64,000 bases of DNA from Corynebacterium sp. HMSC036D02 (lineage in GTDB: Bacteria; Actinomycetota; Actinomycetes; Mycobacteriales; Mycobacteriaceae), in NCBI RefSeq assembly GCF_001836165.1, contig NZ_KV827675.1, positions 1 through 64,000 on the forward strand, read 5' to 3'. The position numbers and the translations under genes were made by a program. Of the stretch, positions 53,962-62,758 are shown piece by piece; position 1 is the stretch's first letter, and each line of letters starts with the position of its first letter. The notes below the pieces were generated by a model. It saw only the letters and a program-made list of their open reading frames with translations. It was not told where the DNA came from and searched no databases.

Positions 53962-55716
53962 TTAAGTACGGGTATAGACCGTGAGGGCGCTGGAGTCGAG
54001 CGCCACCGGCACCGCCTGACCGGGAGCGTTTTTACGCGCTGGCTGGCCCACCGTGACCCGTTGGCCGTCGATATCAACGAGGGTAGAGCTTCCCAAATCA
54101 GCCACAATGGTGGCACTCAAACTGGTGGCATGCTGCGCGTCAGTGGAGTCGAAGTGCAGCGCTGACTGCGGGAAGGCCGCCCAGTGCTCACCGTCGCGGT
54201 CTGGAGCAAACGCGTCTCCTCTGAGGGAACCGCGCAGAACATTAACGCCCGCTAGCTCCGCCATGAAGCGGGTGGTGGGCTGCTCCAATAGTCGGTCCGC
54301 AGGGCCTTGGGAAGTGACTTCGCCGGCTTCCATCACCGCGACGTCATCCGCAAGCGTGGTGAGGTCCACGCGGCTGTGGGTGACAATGACCGTGGTGCGG
54401 TCAGCGGCCGAGATACACAGGAGGTGGCGCCACCGTGCGGCGGATTCGACGTCCATGGCGGCAAAGGGCTCATCCGCAACCAATACCTCTGGCCGTGCCG
54501 CGAGCGCGCGCAGAAGTGCAACTTGCGCGGCCTGGCCGCCGGAGAGCTCGGAGACATGGACTAGCTCCTGCAGTCCGGCGGCCTTCAGTAACTCCTCCGT
54601 CCGTCGCGGGTCATTGGTCACCATGGTCAACGCTTGAGCCACGGTGGCTGTGGGCGGTAGCCCGGGGTTTTGAGAGAGCATGATGACGCGTTCAGTGTTA
54701 GTTTGCGCTCCCTGGAGCCGCCCGCTAATAAAACGCATCAGTGTGGTCTTACCGGCGCCGTTGGGTCCGACCACCGCGGTTACGCGCCCGCCTCGGAACG
54801 TCGTGGTGGTGTCGCCGACCGTCACGGAAAGATCGTGGGGCGGCGTCAGCGGGGCAGTCGCCGCGCGGAGTGCATTTGGGTCCATCGGCTGCAAAGCGCG
54901 TACAGCTTGCTCGCGGCGGCGCCGTAGCAGCAGGGGCATTCCGGCAGCGGTGAGCGTAAGGATGGCTATCCCGATTAACACGGCCGACAGAGCATAGGCA
55001 TTGTCCGCGCTGACTTCACGTTCAAGGTAGATACCGCTCGGCATGGTTCGGGTAGAACCGGGCAGGGATCCGGCGAAGGTGATCGTCGTTCCAAATTCAC
55101 CCAGTGAGCGGGCGAAAGCCAGTGCACCGCCCGTGAACACGGCGGGGAGGATAGCCGGGAGGATGATGTGTCGAAGGATGGTGCTTGTGCTGAGGCCGAT
55201 GCCCCGCGCGCTAGCCACGACCTCAGGATCGAGCTGCCGCAAAGCAGAATCCACCGCCACCACCACGAAGGGGAGGGTGACAAAGAGATGTGCTGCCACG
55301 ACACCGGGGAAGGCGAAAGAGACGTGCAGCCCTGCCTGCTCCAATGCCGGGCCAAGGAGTCCACGGCGCCCGAGTAGCGCGGTAAGGGCCAAGCCGCCGA
55401 CCACAGGAGGCAAGGCCAAAGGGAGGTAAACCACCAGCCTCACAAGGTGAGAAACACGGCGTAGCTGCTGGAGCCACAGCGCCAGGCAGGTGCCCAGGAA
55501 TGTCGACAGCAAGGTCGACAAGGCCGCTGCGGAGAGGCTGACGCGGAGGAGGTCATGGGTCGCCGGAGCGCTCAGCGTGTCGGAGAGCTTCGGCCACGGT
55601 ACCCGCACTCCGAGGGCGAGGACCGGGGCAAGGATGTAGAGCGCGGCGAGCGCGCCGGTGGCGATGGCCGGCCAGGTTGTCCGCGGGCGCTGCTCGCGCA
55701 AAAACGTGGGTGACAC
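53962..55716 (-). CDS. modBC: Molybdate ABC transporter, ModB-ModC fusion
   Basis: 584 residues. About 1-270 is a ModB permease with six hydrophobic segments; the coupling loop ASARGIGLSTSTILRHIILP and GALAFARSLGEFGTT are typical. About 300-510 is a ModC ATPase with Walker A GPNGAGKTT, signature LSGGQAAQ and Walker B VLVADEPFAAMD. About 520-584 is a short TOBE-like regulatory end. Permease and ATPase are usually separate proteins. The GTG start directly follows the modA stop without any gap. Molybdate import serves the Mo cofactor of NarG. Confidence 0.93.
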   Translation of the reverse strand: MSPTFLREQRPRTTWPAIATGALAALYILAPVLALGVRVPWPKLSDTLSAPATHDLLRVSLSAAALSTLLSTFLGTCLALWLQQLRRVSHLVRLVVYLPLALPPVVGGLALTALLGRRGLLGPALEQAGLHVSFAFPGVVAAHLFVTLPFVVVAVDSALRQLDPEVVASARGIGLSTSTILRHIILPAILPAVFTGGALAFARSLGEFGTTITFAGSLPGSTRTMPSGIYLEREVSADNAYALSAVLIGIAILTLTAAGMPLLLRRRREQAVRALQPMDPNALRAATAPLTPPHDLSVTVGDTTTTFRGGRVTAVVGPNGAGKTTLMRFISGRLQGAQTNTERVIMLSQNPGLPPTATVAQALTMVTNDPRRTEELLKAAGLQELVHVSELSGGQAAQVALLRALAARPEVLVADEPFAAMDVESAARWRHLLCISAADRTTVIVTHSRVDLTTLADDVAVMEAGEVTSQGPADRLLEQPTTRFMAELAGVNVLRGSLRGDAFAPDRDGEHWAAFPQSALHFDSTDAQHATSLSATIVADLGSSTLVDIDGQRVTVGQPARKNAPGQAVPVALDSSALTVYTRT

Positions 55717-56439
55717 TTAGTTCACCGGGGTGAAACCGTACTTTTCCCAGGTGCTATCAAAATCCGACTCGAGGAGCGAGAGGACCTCTTGGGCTTCCTC
55801 ATGCCGTGGTGAATCAGACACCACCGCGCCCATGATCTCGTTGCGGAAGTTTTCCGCGTGGTCGAGCGGAATGGCCTCGACATCCTCGTTAGCGGCGGCA
55901 TCAGTGGAGTAAACCCACCCTGCGTCCGCCTCACCTGAGGCGACCTTACCCAGGACGTCAGCTACCTGTCCCTCCAAGGAGGAGGCCTGCAGATCCCAAT
56001 TATTGGCCTCCATGATGCGCGTGGAAATGGCACCGCAGGGAACGCTGGGATCGCAAAGAACCAAGCGTGCGGAGGAATCCAGATCGGCAGCGGAGCGCAG
56101 ACCTAAAGGATTGCCCTTCGGCACCACCATGACCATGACGTTGCTAGCGAGGGCTACAGAAGTGTCCACGCTGCCTTGCGCAGTCGCATTCTCCATGGTC
56201 TCGCGAGAGGCAGTAAGGAGCAGAGCTGCGGGCGCTCCTTCATTGATCTGTTGAACGAGCGCGGAAGAGCCGCCATTGTTGAAGGCCAGCGGAGTTTCAG
56301 AAGCGCTGGAGAGGTCGTCATTGAGCACGCGCGTGGAGGACGCTGCAAATACCTGCAATGGCTCGTCGGAGCTGGAGGTGCAGCCAGCGACAGTCAGCGC
56401 GGCGGCAAGGACGGGGACGGCAATCTTGAGAAAGCGCAT
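55717..56439 (-). CDS. modA: Molybdate-binding lipoprotein ModA
   Basis: 240 residues. A signal peptide with lipobox VAGC (Cys about 20) marks it as a membrane-anchored lipoprotein, the Gram-positive form of a periplasmic binding protein. ASSTRVLNDDL, NNGGSSALVQQI and the C-terminal hinge region match ModA. It delivers molybdate to ModBC. A TAAGCT hexamer ends about 8 bases before the ATG, so modA may also be made from its own leaderless transcript. It is 22 bases downstream of the DUF2249 gene. Confidence 0.9.
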   Translation of the reverse strand: MRFLKIAVPVLAAALTVAGCTSSSDEPLQVFAASSTRVLNDDLSSASETPLAFNNGGSSALVQQINEGAPAALLLTASRETMENATAQGSVDTSVALASNVMVMVVPKGNPLGLRSAADLDSSARLVLCDPSVPCGAISTRIMEANNWDLQASSLEGQVADVLGKVASGEADAGWVYSTDAAANEDVEAIPLDHAENFRNEIMGAVVSDSPRHEEAQEVLSLLESDFDSTWEKYGFTPVN

Positions 56440-56461
56440 GTTCAGTCAGCTTACGGGAGCT

Positions 56462-56722
56462 CTACGCGGTTCGCGTGAATTTAATATGTACTTCCTTTGG
56501 GTCCTTCTTGAGGTACTCACGCGTGAAGGACTCCTCCCGCTGGTCCACCTCCTTGAGCAGCGGAAGCGGGTCGTGGGGAGCAATGAGAATCATGGATTCG
56601 CCCACGTTGAGGGTGCCCAGCGCTCCGTGGATGGCACCGTGGCGCACTGCGTGAGGGATTTCGGAGGCGTTGAGGGTGGGGATGTCGTGGCCCTTGGAGG
56701 CGTCAACAAGTGGCAAGTTCAT
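56462..56722 (-). CDS. DUF2249-domain protein
   Basis: 86 residues. The pattern DIPTLNASEIPHAVRHG, then GESMILIAPHDPLPLL is typical of the TusA-like DUF2249 domain, often found with haem, hemerythrin and nitrogen-oxide genes. The domain's reaction is not established. A perfect TATAAT -10 on the minus strand (56787-56792) drives it, with a leader of about 60 bases and AAAGGGAT as ribosome site. First gene of the DUF2249-modA-modBC unit. Confidence 0.88.
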   Translation of the reverse strand: MNLPLVDASKGHDIPTLNASEIPHAVRHGAIHGALGTLNVGESMILIAPHDPLPLLKEVDQREESFTREYLKKDPKEVHIKFTRTA

Positions 56723-56765
56723 TAGGGTTATCCCTTTCGAGTTCTAGGGCGGCGGGCGTTGCTGC

Positions 56766-56801
56766 CCGTGCAACTAATTTACTACGATTATATCCGTGCA
56801 A
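56766..56801. promoter_or_regulatory. Divergent promoter with CCGTGCAA direct repeats
   Basis: CCGTGCAA occurs at 56766-56773 and 56794-56801, 28 bases apart, flanking the overlapping promoters: TATAAT on the minus strand (56787-56792) and TACGAT on the plus strand (56783-56788). A single regulator could control both directions. Confidence 0.5.
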
Positions 56802-58016
56802 ATAAAAATGTCAGATATGTCTCTGCGTGATGTCTCCCTGGCTTCTCGCCGGCGCTGGCACACCATTGCTTTCAGCCTCGTCGCGTTCTGGATTGTGGCA
56901 GGCGTGGGGATCACCGTGGCGAATATCTGGGGCGCGCCCGTCGTATGGTGGGACCTCATTCATCCTTTCACCCTCGGGGCGCTGACCACCGCCATCCTCG
57001 TATTCAGCACCCACTTCACGGAGGCGCTGACCCGCACCCCGGCCACAGGGTTCCTCGGGGTGGGCGCGCGGGTGGGGCTGGTTCAGGTGGGGCTGGTTCT
57101 TTTACTCGTTGATCGCGCAGGCTACGACTGGGGCGTGCTTGCGGATATCGGCTCCGCTCTCGTCATCGCTGCCGTTGCGTGGCACCTGCGGGCGCTGTGG
57201 GGCAAGCTCCGGGGGTCATTGTCTGGTTCCTTCGCCGTCACCGTGCCCTTTTATCTGGCTGCGGCCTGTTTCATGGTTCTCTCGGTGCTCGTGGTCATCC
57301 TTGCTGCGCACGGGGTGGGAAACTACTCGTTATTGGTGGCAGCGCACTCACGCGGGATGGTGTGGGGCTTCGCCTTGCTTACTATCCTGGGCACGGTCAT
57401 CACGCTTGTGCCGACGTTTACCCGGACCCCCTTTTCCTCGGTGGCCCGGGCGCGGTGCAGCCGGGCTTTGGCAGTGCATTGCGTGGGCCTGGCGGCGGCC
57501 ATGCTTGCCGACGCCTCCGGGCTCACCCGCGCCGCCGGCATGGCACAGCTGCTCACGGTGCTCGCTGCCGTGCTCATCATCCAGCCCGTGCTTGCCAGCG
57601 CTCTTGGCGGCGAAAAGACGACGGCAAGCGTGTCCGCGATGGCAGGCCTGGTGTGGATGGTGGTGCTCTGCGCCGGTGATGCCGCCGCTACCGTCGCAGG
57701 GGCCTACCCGCGTGCGGTTACCTTGCTGCTCATGCCGGCATTTCTTGGTGCCGGCCTACTGCAGCTCGTGACCGGGGTGCTCCACCACATGCTGCCCATC
57801 CTGGGCGGGGCGGCACGTCCCGCACGTGGGCACCTCGCAGGGTTCCTGCGCGTGGGGCTCATCAATCTCGGCGGCGTGCTCAGTCTTCTTGGCATTGCTG
57901 GTGTGTCCTTCGCCGGGCTTATCATGATGGGGCTAGGCCTCATCGCCAATATTGTGGCCCTGGTGTGGGCCGTCTCGTCACCTCAAGGAGAAGTTCATGT
58001 CAAGCGCGCCCGTTAA
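56796..58016 (+). CDS. Polytopic membrane protein associated with NirK
   Basis: 406 residues with about 11-12 hydrophobic segments. Several His lie in or near the helices: LIHPFTLGALT, FSTHFTEAL, VAAHSRGMVWG, AVHCVGLA and GVLHHMLPILGG. They suggest haem or copper ligation, somewhat like NnrS or haem-copper oxidase subunits. In other actinobacteria a membrane domain of this kind is fused in front of NirK; here it is separate but overlaps nirK by 20 bases. The GTG at 56796 fits a leaderless transcript (TACGAT ends 7 bases before); ATGs at 56808 and 56817 are alternatives. Function unknown. Confidence 0.8.
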   Translation: MQIKMSDMSLRDVSLASRRRWHTIAFSLVAFWIVAGVGITVANIWGAPVVWWDLIHPFTLGALTTAILVFSTHFTEALTRTPATGFLGVGARVGLVQVGLVLLLVDRAGYDWGVLADIGSALVIAAVAWHLRALWGKLRGSLSGSFAVTVPFYLAAACFMVLSVLVVILAAHGVGNYSLLVAAHSRGMVWGFALLTILGTVITLVPTFTRTPFSSVARARCSRALAVHCVGLAAAMLADASGLTRAAGMAQLLTVLAAVLIIQPVLASALGGEKTTASVSAMAGLVWMVVLCAGDAAATVAGAYPRAVTLLLMPAFLGAGLLQLVTGVLHHMLPILGGAARPARGHLAGFLRVGLINLGGVLSLLGIAGVSFAGLIMMGLGLIANIVALVWAVSSPQGEVHVKRAR

Positions 58017-59376
58017 ACAGGAGCATTCTGAGAAGCAATGGGCATCCTGGCTCATTATCATCGTGGCGCTTCTCGCCGTCATTGGGCTGGCGGTGTTCAA
58101 CTCGGCCACAGGCAAGCAGGACCCAGCCACGGTGGCATCCGCCGACGCCGTGACTGTTGACGTCTCCGTGGACGGCATGGCCTTTGTCCCGTCCTCCATT
58201 GACGTGGCCGCGGGCAGTCACCTCGTAGTGAACTTCACCAACACCGGTGACCAGGTACATGACCTGAAGATCGGACGCGAGGAGACCGGACGGGTAGAAC
58301 CGGGCGAGACCGTGCAGCTGGATGCCGGGGTCATTGAGGAGTCCATCGAAGGATATTGCACGATCGCCGGCCACAAGATGCAGGGCATGACGTTCATGGT
58401 CAATGTCGATGACTCCGCTTCGAGTGGGCATGATCATGCGGGGGTATCGGAAAGCACGGGCTCTGCTGGTGCCCCGGCGAAGGTGCCCTCGGTTGCCGAG
58501 CGCATGGCAGCTCGCGAAGGTTTCGAAGCCGTCGACGCCTCCCTTGCCCCCGCCGAAGGCGACCTCCATGAGGAAACCTGGGTGATGACTGAGGAAGAGA
58601 TGGAAGTCGCCCCAGGAGTGCGCCAAACTCGCTGGCTTTTCAACGGGCAGGCGCCCGGACCAACTCTGCGCGGCAAGGTAGGGGATACGTTCCGCATCAC
58701 CATCAAAAACGAAGGCTCGATGGGGCACTCGGTGGATTTTCATGCCGGTGAGGTCAACCCGGATAAGAACATGAAGACGATCCAGCCGGGTGAATCGCTG
58801 ACCTATGAATTCGAGGCCCACAGGGCGGGTATCTGGATGTACCACTGCTCAACCATGCCGATGAGTCTGCACATTGCCAACGGCATGGCAGGAGCGGTGA
58901 TCATCGATCCGCGCGGCGAGGATGCGCTGGCAGACGTCGATGCGGAGTACGTCATGACGGCGAGCGAGGTCTTCCTGGCCTCCGCCGGTAAGGAAGCTGA
59001 CGGTGCGGATGCGCAGCGAGTCAGCGACGGCGACTATGACCTCACGGCCTTTAACTACTATCCCAATCAATATGACGAAGGCTTAGCCCCGCTGCGCGCG
59101 AAGGTGGGCGATACCGTGCGCATCTGGCTGGTTAACCTCGGCCCGGATCTGCCGTTGAGCTTCCACGTCGTGGGCGAGCAATTCGACACCGTGTCCAAGG
59201 AAGGCGCTTACCTGTTTAAGGGCGCGAAGGATTCCGGATCCCAGGCGCTCGACCTTCTACCTGCCCAGGGCGGATTCGTGGAGATGACCTTCAACGAGCC
59301 GGGGACCTACTCCTTTGTCAACCACCTCATGACGAACGCGGAGAAGGGCCAGCACGGACAATTCATTGTCGAGTAA
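57997..59376 (+). CDS. nirK: Copper nitrite reductase NirK with extra N-terminal cupredoxin
   Basis: Reduces nitrite to nitric oxide. 459 residues. A membrane anchor (about 17-36) is followed by an extra cupredoxin domain with its own type 1 copper set: His88, Cys121, His126, Met131. The NirK core then has type 1 ligands His244, Cys284, His292 and Met297, and type 2 ligands His249, His283 and His390. All catalytic ligands are thus present. The extra cupredoxin may pass electrons to the core. ATG 57997 follows AAGGAG by 7 bases and lies inside the upstream membrane gene, implying coupled translation. It faces outward, anchored to the membrane. Confidence 0.92.
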   Translation: MSSAPVKQEHSEKQWASWLIIIVALLAVIGLAVFNSATGKQDPATVASADAVTVDVSVDGMAFVPSSIDVAAGSHLVVNFTNTGDQVHDLKIGREETGRVEPGETVQLDAGVIEESIEGYCTIAGHKMQGMTFMVNVDDSASSGHDHAGVSESTGSAGAPAKVPSVAERMAAREGFEAVDASLAPAEGDLHEETWVMTEEEMEVAPGVRQTRWLFNGQAPGPTLRGKVGDTFRITIKNEGSMGHSVDFHAGEVNPDKNMKTIQPGESLTYEFEAHRAGIWMYHCSTMPMSLHIANGMAGAVIIDPRGEDALADVDAEYVMTASEVFLASAGKEADGADAQRVSDGDYDLTAFNYYPNQYDEGLAPLRAKVGDTVRIWLVNLGPDLPLSFHVVGEQFDTVSKEGAYLFKGAKDSGSQALDLLPAQGGFVEMTFNEPGTYSFVNHLMTNAEKGQHGQFIVE

Positions 59377-59403
59377 ACGGCTACAAGCCGAAGGGAGACA
59401 GTA

Positions 59404-59451
59404 AAGCGGCTTGGCAGCGGCCCTCATTTAGAGGGCTGTGCCAAGCCGCTT
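59404..59451. terminator. Bidirectional terminator between nirK and narI
   Basis: Perfect 13-bp outer stem AAGCGGCTTGGCA / TGCCAAGCCGCTT with inner stem GCCCTC / GAGGGC. It lies between convergent nirK and narI. Confidence 0.9.
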
Positions 59452-59460
59452 GAGCATTAA

Positions 59461-60243
59461 CTAGGCGCCGTGCGAGGGAGTCTCGCTGGCATCGAGCTGC
59501 GCGCGGTGGGAGCGTACAGGTTCCCACGCGGTGTGACCGCGCATATCAGTGGTGCGGTTATCCCGAGAACGGTAGACCACGTACGGACGGGTGACGTAGC
59601 CCACCGGGGCGGAGAAGGCATGCACCAATCGGGTAAATGGCCATACTGCGATAATGGTGAATCCACAAAGCACGTGCACCTTGAATTGCCACGGCACATC
59701 CGCCATGGTTTCCGGGTGGAGATTGAACACCAACAAATCACGCAGCCACGGGGAGATGGTCTCACGGTAGTCGTATCCATGAGGCCCACCAAATACCTGG
59801 GTGCTTACCGTCGCGATAGTGCCGGAGGCAATCGCTAGGCCAAGCACGAGGTACATCACCTTGTCCGAGGTTGAGGTCGACAGGAAAACGGAGCGATTGA
59901 CTATGCGGCGGTAGAGCAAGCCGATGAAGCCCAGCACGACGGCGATGGCCGCAAGAGTACCGGGGATGGTGGCGATGAGGTGGTAGACGGCATCGCTAAT
60001 TCCCATCGCCCGCGTCCAGGATTTGGGAATGGCGAGGCCCATGAGGTGGCCGATGATCACAAAGACCATGCCCCAGTGGAACAGCGGGGAAGAAAGGCGG
60101 AGCAGCTTTGACTCGTAGATCTGGGTGGAATGCGTGGTCCAGCCAAACTGGTCTGTGCGCCAGCGCCAGAACGTGCCTACAACGAAGGCAGCGATAGCCA
60201 ACCACGGGAATGCGCCCCAGAGGAAGTTAGTGAAATAGTCCAT
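59461..60243 (-). CDS. narI: Nitrate reductase gamma subunit NarI
   Basis: 260 residues with five transmembrane helices, the b-type cytochrome that takes electrons from menaquinol and passes them to NarH. Haem-ligating His are in FHWGMVFVIIGHLMGL and in KVHVLCGFTIIAVWPFTRLVHAFS. The C-terminal 35 residues are cytosolic and basic. Start ATG 60243 is nine bases after the narJ stop. Last gene of narGHJI. Confidence 0.95.
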   Translation of the reverse strand: MDYFTNFLWGAFPWLAIAAFVVGTFWRWRTDQFGWTTHSTQIYESKLLRLSSPLFHWGMVFVIIGHLMGLAIPKSWTRAMGISDAVYHLIATIPGTLAAIAVVLGFIGLLYRRIVNRSVFLSTSTSDKVMYLVLGLAIASGTIATVSTQVFGGPHGYDYRETISPWLRDLLVFNLHPETMADVPWQFKVHVLCGFTIIAVWPFTRLVHAFSAPVGYVTRPYVVYRSRDNRTTDMRGHTAWEPVRSHRAQLDASETPSHGA

Positions 60244-60252
60244 GGGTGGTCC

Positions 60253-61113
60253 TTAAATGTAGTCGGGTTGGGTGGTCGGAAAAGGAAGATCAGCGATGCC
60301 CACCATCTCTGCCGGTGGGCCCGTGCGGATAAGGTCAACGTATTTTTGCGCGGTGTCGGGATCCACGGCAGGCAGGGATGCGCACACCGCGGTGATGAGC
60401 GACGCAAAGGGTGAACCCAAACCCAGCAATGCTGCGCGCAGCACCTCGAGGCCCTGACGGTGGCTGGCCAGCATCTCGATGGCGTGCGCGTGATGAGCGC
60501 CCTCAGCCATGGCAACAGCTTCGAGGACCACGCAGAGGTGATCAGCTAGCTCGTCGTCGTTGGGGAAAAGCCCCATCGACTCTAGTTGTTGGCGGAAGGC
60601 CAGGATTGCCATGCCGCGTTGGCGGGTATCACCTACCGCATAGTAGGAAAGGTAGAGCGAACACCGGCGGCGCTGATCGAAAGTCTCCACGTAGTGTTCT
60701 TCGATGGCTCGTAGGCCGGCTTCTGTGGCCCACGCGGCAAACTCCGAAAAGCAGGTTCGCACTTCCTCAGGCAGCCCGGCGGTAGATTCCTCCACCACGG
60801 CAAGCCGCTCAAGGTAGTCCGCGTTGGGGTAGTGGAGCAACACGGCCGCGGACATCGCTACAGTACGGCGTTGCTCTTCGCTCATCCTCACCGGATCCAC
60901 GAAGTCCGTCGGGACCGGCCCGGTGTGCGTGCGCGCGGTTCGCTTGAGATCCTTCGCCCCGCCCGCGCTGCCGATGCCGGCCGGAGTTCCGTAACCAGCG
61001 ATGGCGTCGTCAAGCGGCGCGCCCGCTGGACCGCCGTGTGAGGCAGTGCTGCGGTGGGTAGCGCTGAGCTTGGCTGCGGCTCGGCGCTGCGCCAGCTTCT
61101 CAAAGATATTCAT
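60253..61113 (-). CDS. narJ: Nitrate reductase assembly chaperone NarJ
   Basis: 286 residues. The TorD-like helical chaperone domain (about 95-270) shows VLLHYPNADYLERL, HYVETFDQRRRCSLYLSYY and DELADHLCVVLE, typical of NarJ, which inserts the molybdenum cofactor into NarG. The first 90 residues form a basic Ala/Gly-rich extension not needed in most homologues. ATG 61113 follows AGGAGAACGAGG; the read-through to 61350 overlaps narH and is ignored. Confidence 0.93.
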   Translation of the reverse strand: MNIFEKLAQRRAAAKLSATHRSTASHGGPAGAPLDDAIAGYGTPAGIGSAGGAKDLKRTARTHTGPVPTDFVDPVRMSEEQRRTVAMSAAVLLHYPNADYLERLAVVEESTAGLPEEVRTCFSEFAAWATEAGLRAIEEHYVETFDQRRRCSLYLSYYAVGDTRQRGMAILAFRQQLESMGLFPNDDELADHLCVVLEAVAMAEGAHHAHAIEMLASHRQGLEVLRAALLGLGSPFASLITAVCASLPAVDPDTAQKYVDLIRTGPPAEMVGIADLPFPTTQPDYI

Positions 61114-61156
61114 CCTCGTTCTCCTAGCTTGTACATGCTGGTGTGGACGCTGGCCT

Positions 61157-62758
61157 TTAATCCTCGCGCTTGGGCGGGAACATGGAATCGGGGCGATCCC
61201 CTGTCCAGGACAATAAGGAGACCGGCTGGCCTTCCCCCGATGCTCCAGTGGAGCAGGCCTCGGGTGCTCCCATACCCAGGTCATGGAAGATCTCATCACT
61301 CTGGCGCGCTGGATCGACGCCGCCGAAAGGATCGAGAGCGGAAATGCCACGCGGGGTTTCCGGGGAGGCGGTGGGGATCACATAGCGATCGTCATACTTG
61401 GCGATGGACAGCAGGCGATACATAGCCTCCATGTCCTTACCTGTCATGCCCACGGCCTGAGCGATCTCCTCCTGCGGTTCGTTACCGAGGTTGATATCAC
61501 GCATATAGGAGCGCATGGCCACGAGACGGCGCAGGGACTTTTCCACCGGCACGGTATCGCCCGCAGTGAAGAGGCCTGCGAGGTACTCCAGCGGGATGCG
61601 CATATTCGACAACGCACTGAAGAGAATCTTGTGGTCTTCACCGTCATTGCCGGTGGCACTGACCTGGTCCACGATGGGGGACAGCGGCGGGATGTACCAG
61701 ACCATGGGGAGGGTACGGAACTCTGGGTGCAGAGGCAGGGCCACACCGTAGGTGAAGATGAGGTCGTAGATTGGTGAGTTCTGCGCGGCATCGATCCAAG
61801 AATGCGGGATACCTTCGGCCTGCGCGGCGCGCACCACCTCAGGGTCGTGGGGGTCGAGCATCACGGACTTCTGTGCCTCGAAGAGGTCCTTCTCGTCCTC
61901 AACGGCAGCAGCCTCTGCTACGCGGTCGGCGTCATAAAGGATGACGCCCAGGTAGCGCAGGCGACCGACGCAAGTCTCGGAGCACACGGTGGGCTGGCCC
62001 ACCTCAAGGCGCGGGTAGCACAGCGTACATTTCTCCGCTTTGCCGGTCTTGTGGTTGAAGTACACCTTCTTATAAGGGCAGCCGGAGACGCACATGCGCC
62101 AGCCTCGGCAGCGATCCTGATCCACGAGCACGATGCCGTCCTCGGTGCGCTTATACATGGCACCTGAAGGGCATGAGGAGACGCAGGTGGGGTTGAGGCA
62201 GTGCTCGCAAATACGCGGCAGGTAGAACATGAAGGAGTCTTCGATCTCCTTCTTTACCTGCAGGTTCATCGCATGCAACGTGGGGTCTTGGTCCAGTGTT
62301 TCCGTCGAACCGCCCAGGTTATCGTCCCAGTTGGAGGACCATTCAATCTTGTTGATCTCGCGGCCATCGATCTGGGAGACCGGCTTGGCGGTGGGCTGGG
62401 TTTTCTGCCCAGGTTTGGCTCCCATGAGGTCCTCATATTGGTAGGACCAGGGTTCGTAGTAGTCCTTGATGGTGGGCAGGTTGGGGTTGTGGAAGAGGGT
62501 GGCAAGCTTCTTGAGGCGGCCGCCTGCCTTGGGTTTGAGCTTACCGCTGGATGTGCGCTCCCAGCCGCCCTTCCACTTCTCCTGGTCCTCCCAGGTGCGC
62601 GGGTAGCCCACGCCGGGGCGGGTCTCTACGTTGTTGAACCAGATGTACTCAGTGCCTTCGCGGTTGGTCCAGGCCTGCTTACAGGTCACTGAACAAGTGT
62701 GACAGCCGATGCACTTGTCCAGGTTCATGATCATGGAGATTTGTGCCATGACTTTCAT
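61157..62758 (-). CDS. narH: Nitrate reductase beta subunit NarH
   Basis: 533 residues, the electron-transfer subunit with four iron-sulfur clusters. Cys motifs are in CIGCHTCSVTCKQAW (about 16-30), CEHCLNPTCVSSCPSG (about 185-200), CRGWRMCVSGCPYKK (about 217-231, with the Trp typical of the 3Fe-4S cluster) and CTLCYPRLEVGQPTVCSETC. The C-terminal NarH domain (from about 390) is complete. ATG 62758 shares a base with the narG stop. Confidence 0.97.
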   Translation of the reverse strand: MKVMAQISMIMNLDKCIGCHTCSVTCKQAWTNREGTEYIWFNNVETRPGVGYPRTWEDQEKWKGGWERTSSGKLKPKAGGRLKKLATLFHNPNLPTIKDYYEPWSYQYEDLMGAKPGQKTQPTAKPVSQIDGREINKIEWSSNWDDNLGGSTETLDQDPTLHAMNLQVKKEIEDSFMFYLPRICEHCLNPTCVSSCPSGAMYKRTEDGIVLVDQDRCRGWRMCVSGCPYKKVYFNHKTGKAEKCTLCYPRLEVGQPTVCSETCVGRLRYLGVILYDADRVAEAAAVEDEKDLFEAQKSVMLDPHDPEVVRAAQAEGIPHSWIDAAQNSPIYDLIFTYGVALPLHPEFRTLPMVWYIPPLSPIVDQVSATGNDGEDHKILFSALSNMRIPLEYLAGLFTAGDTVPVEKSLRRLVAMRSYMRDINLGNEPQEEIAQAVGMTGKDMEAMYRLLSIAKYDDRYVIPTASPETPRGISALDPFGGVDPARQSDEIFHDLGMGAPEACSTGASGEGQPVSLLSWTGDRPDSMFPPKRED

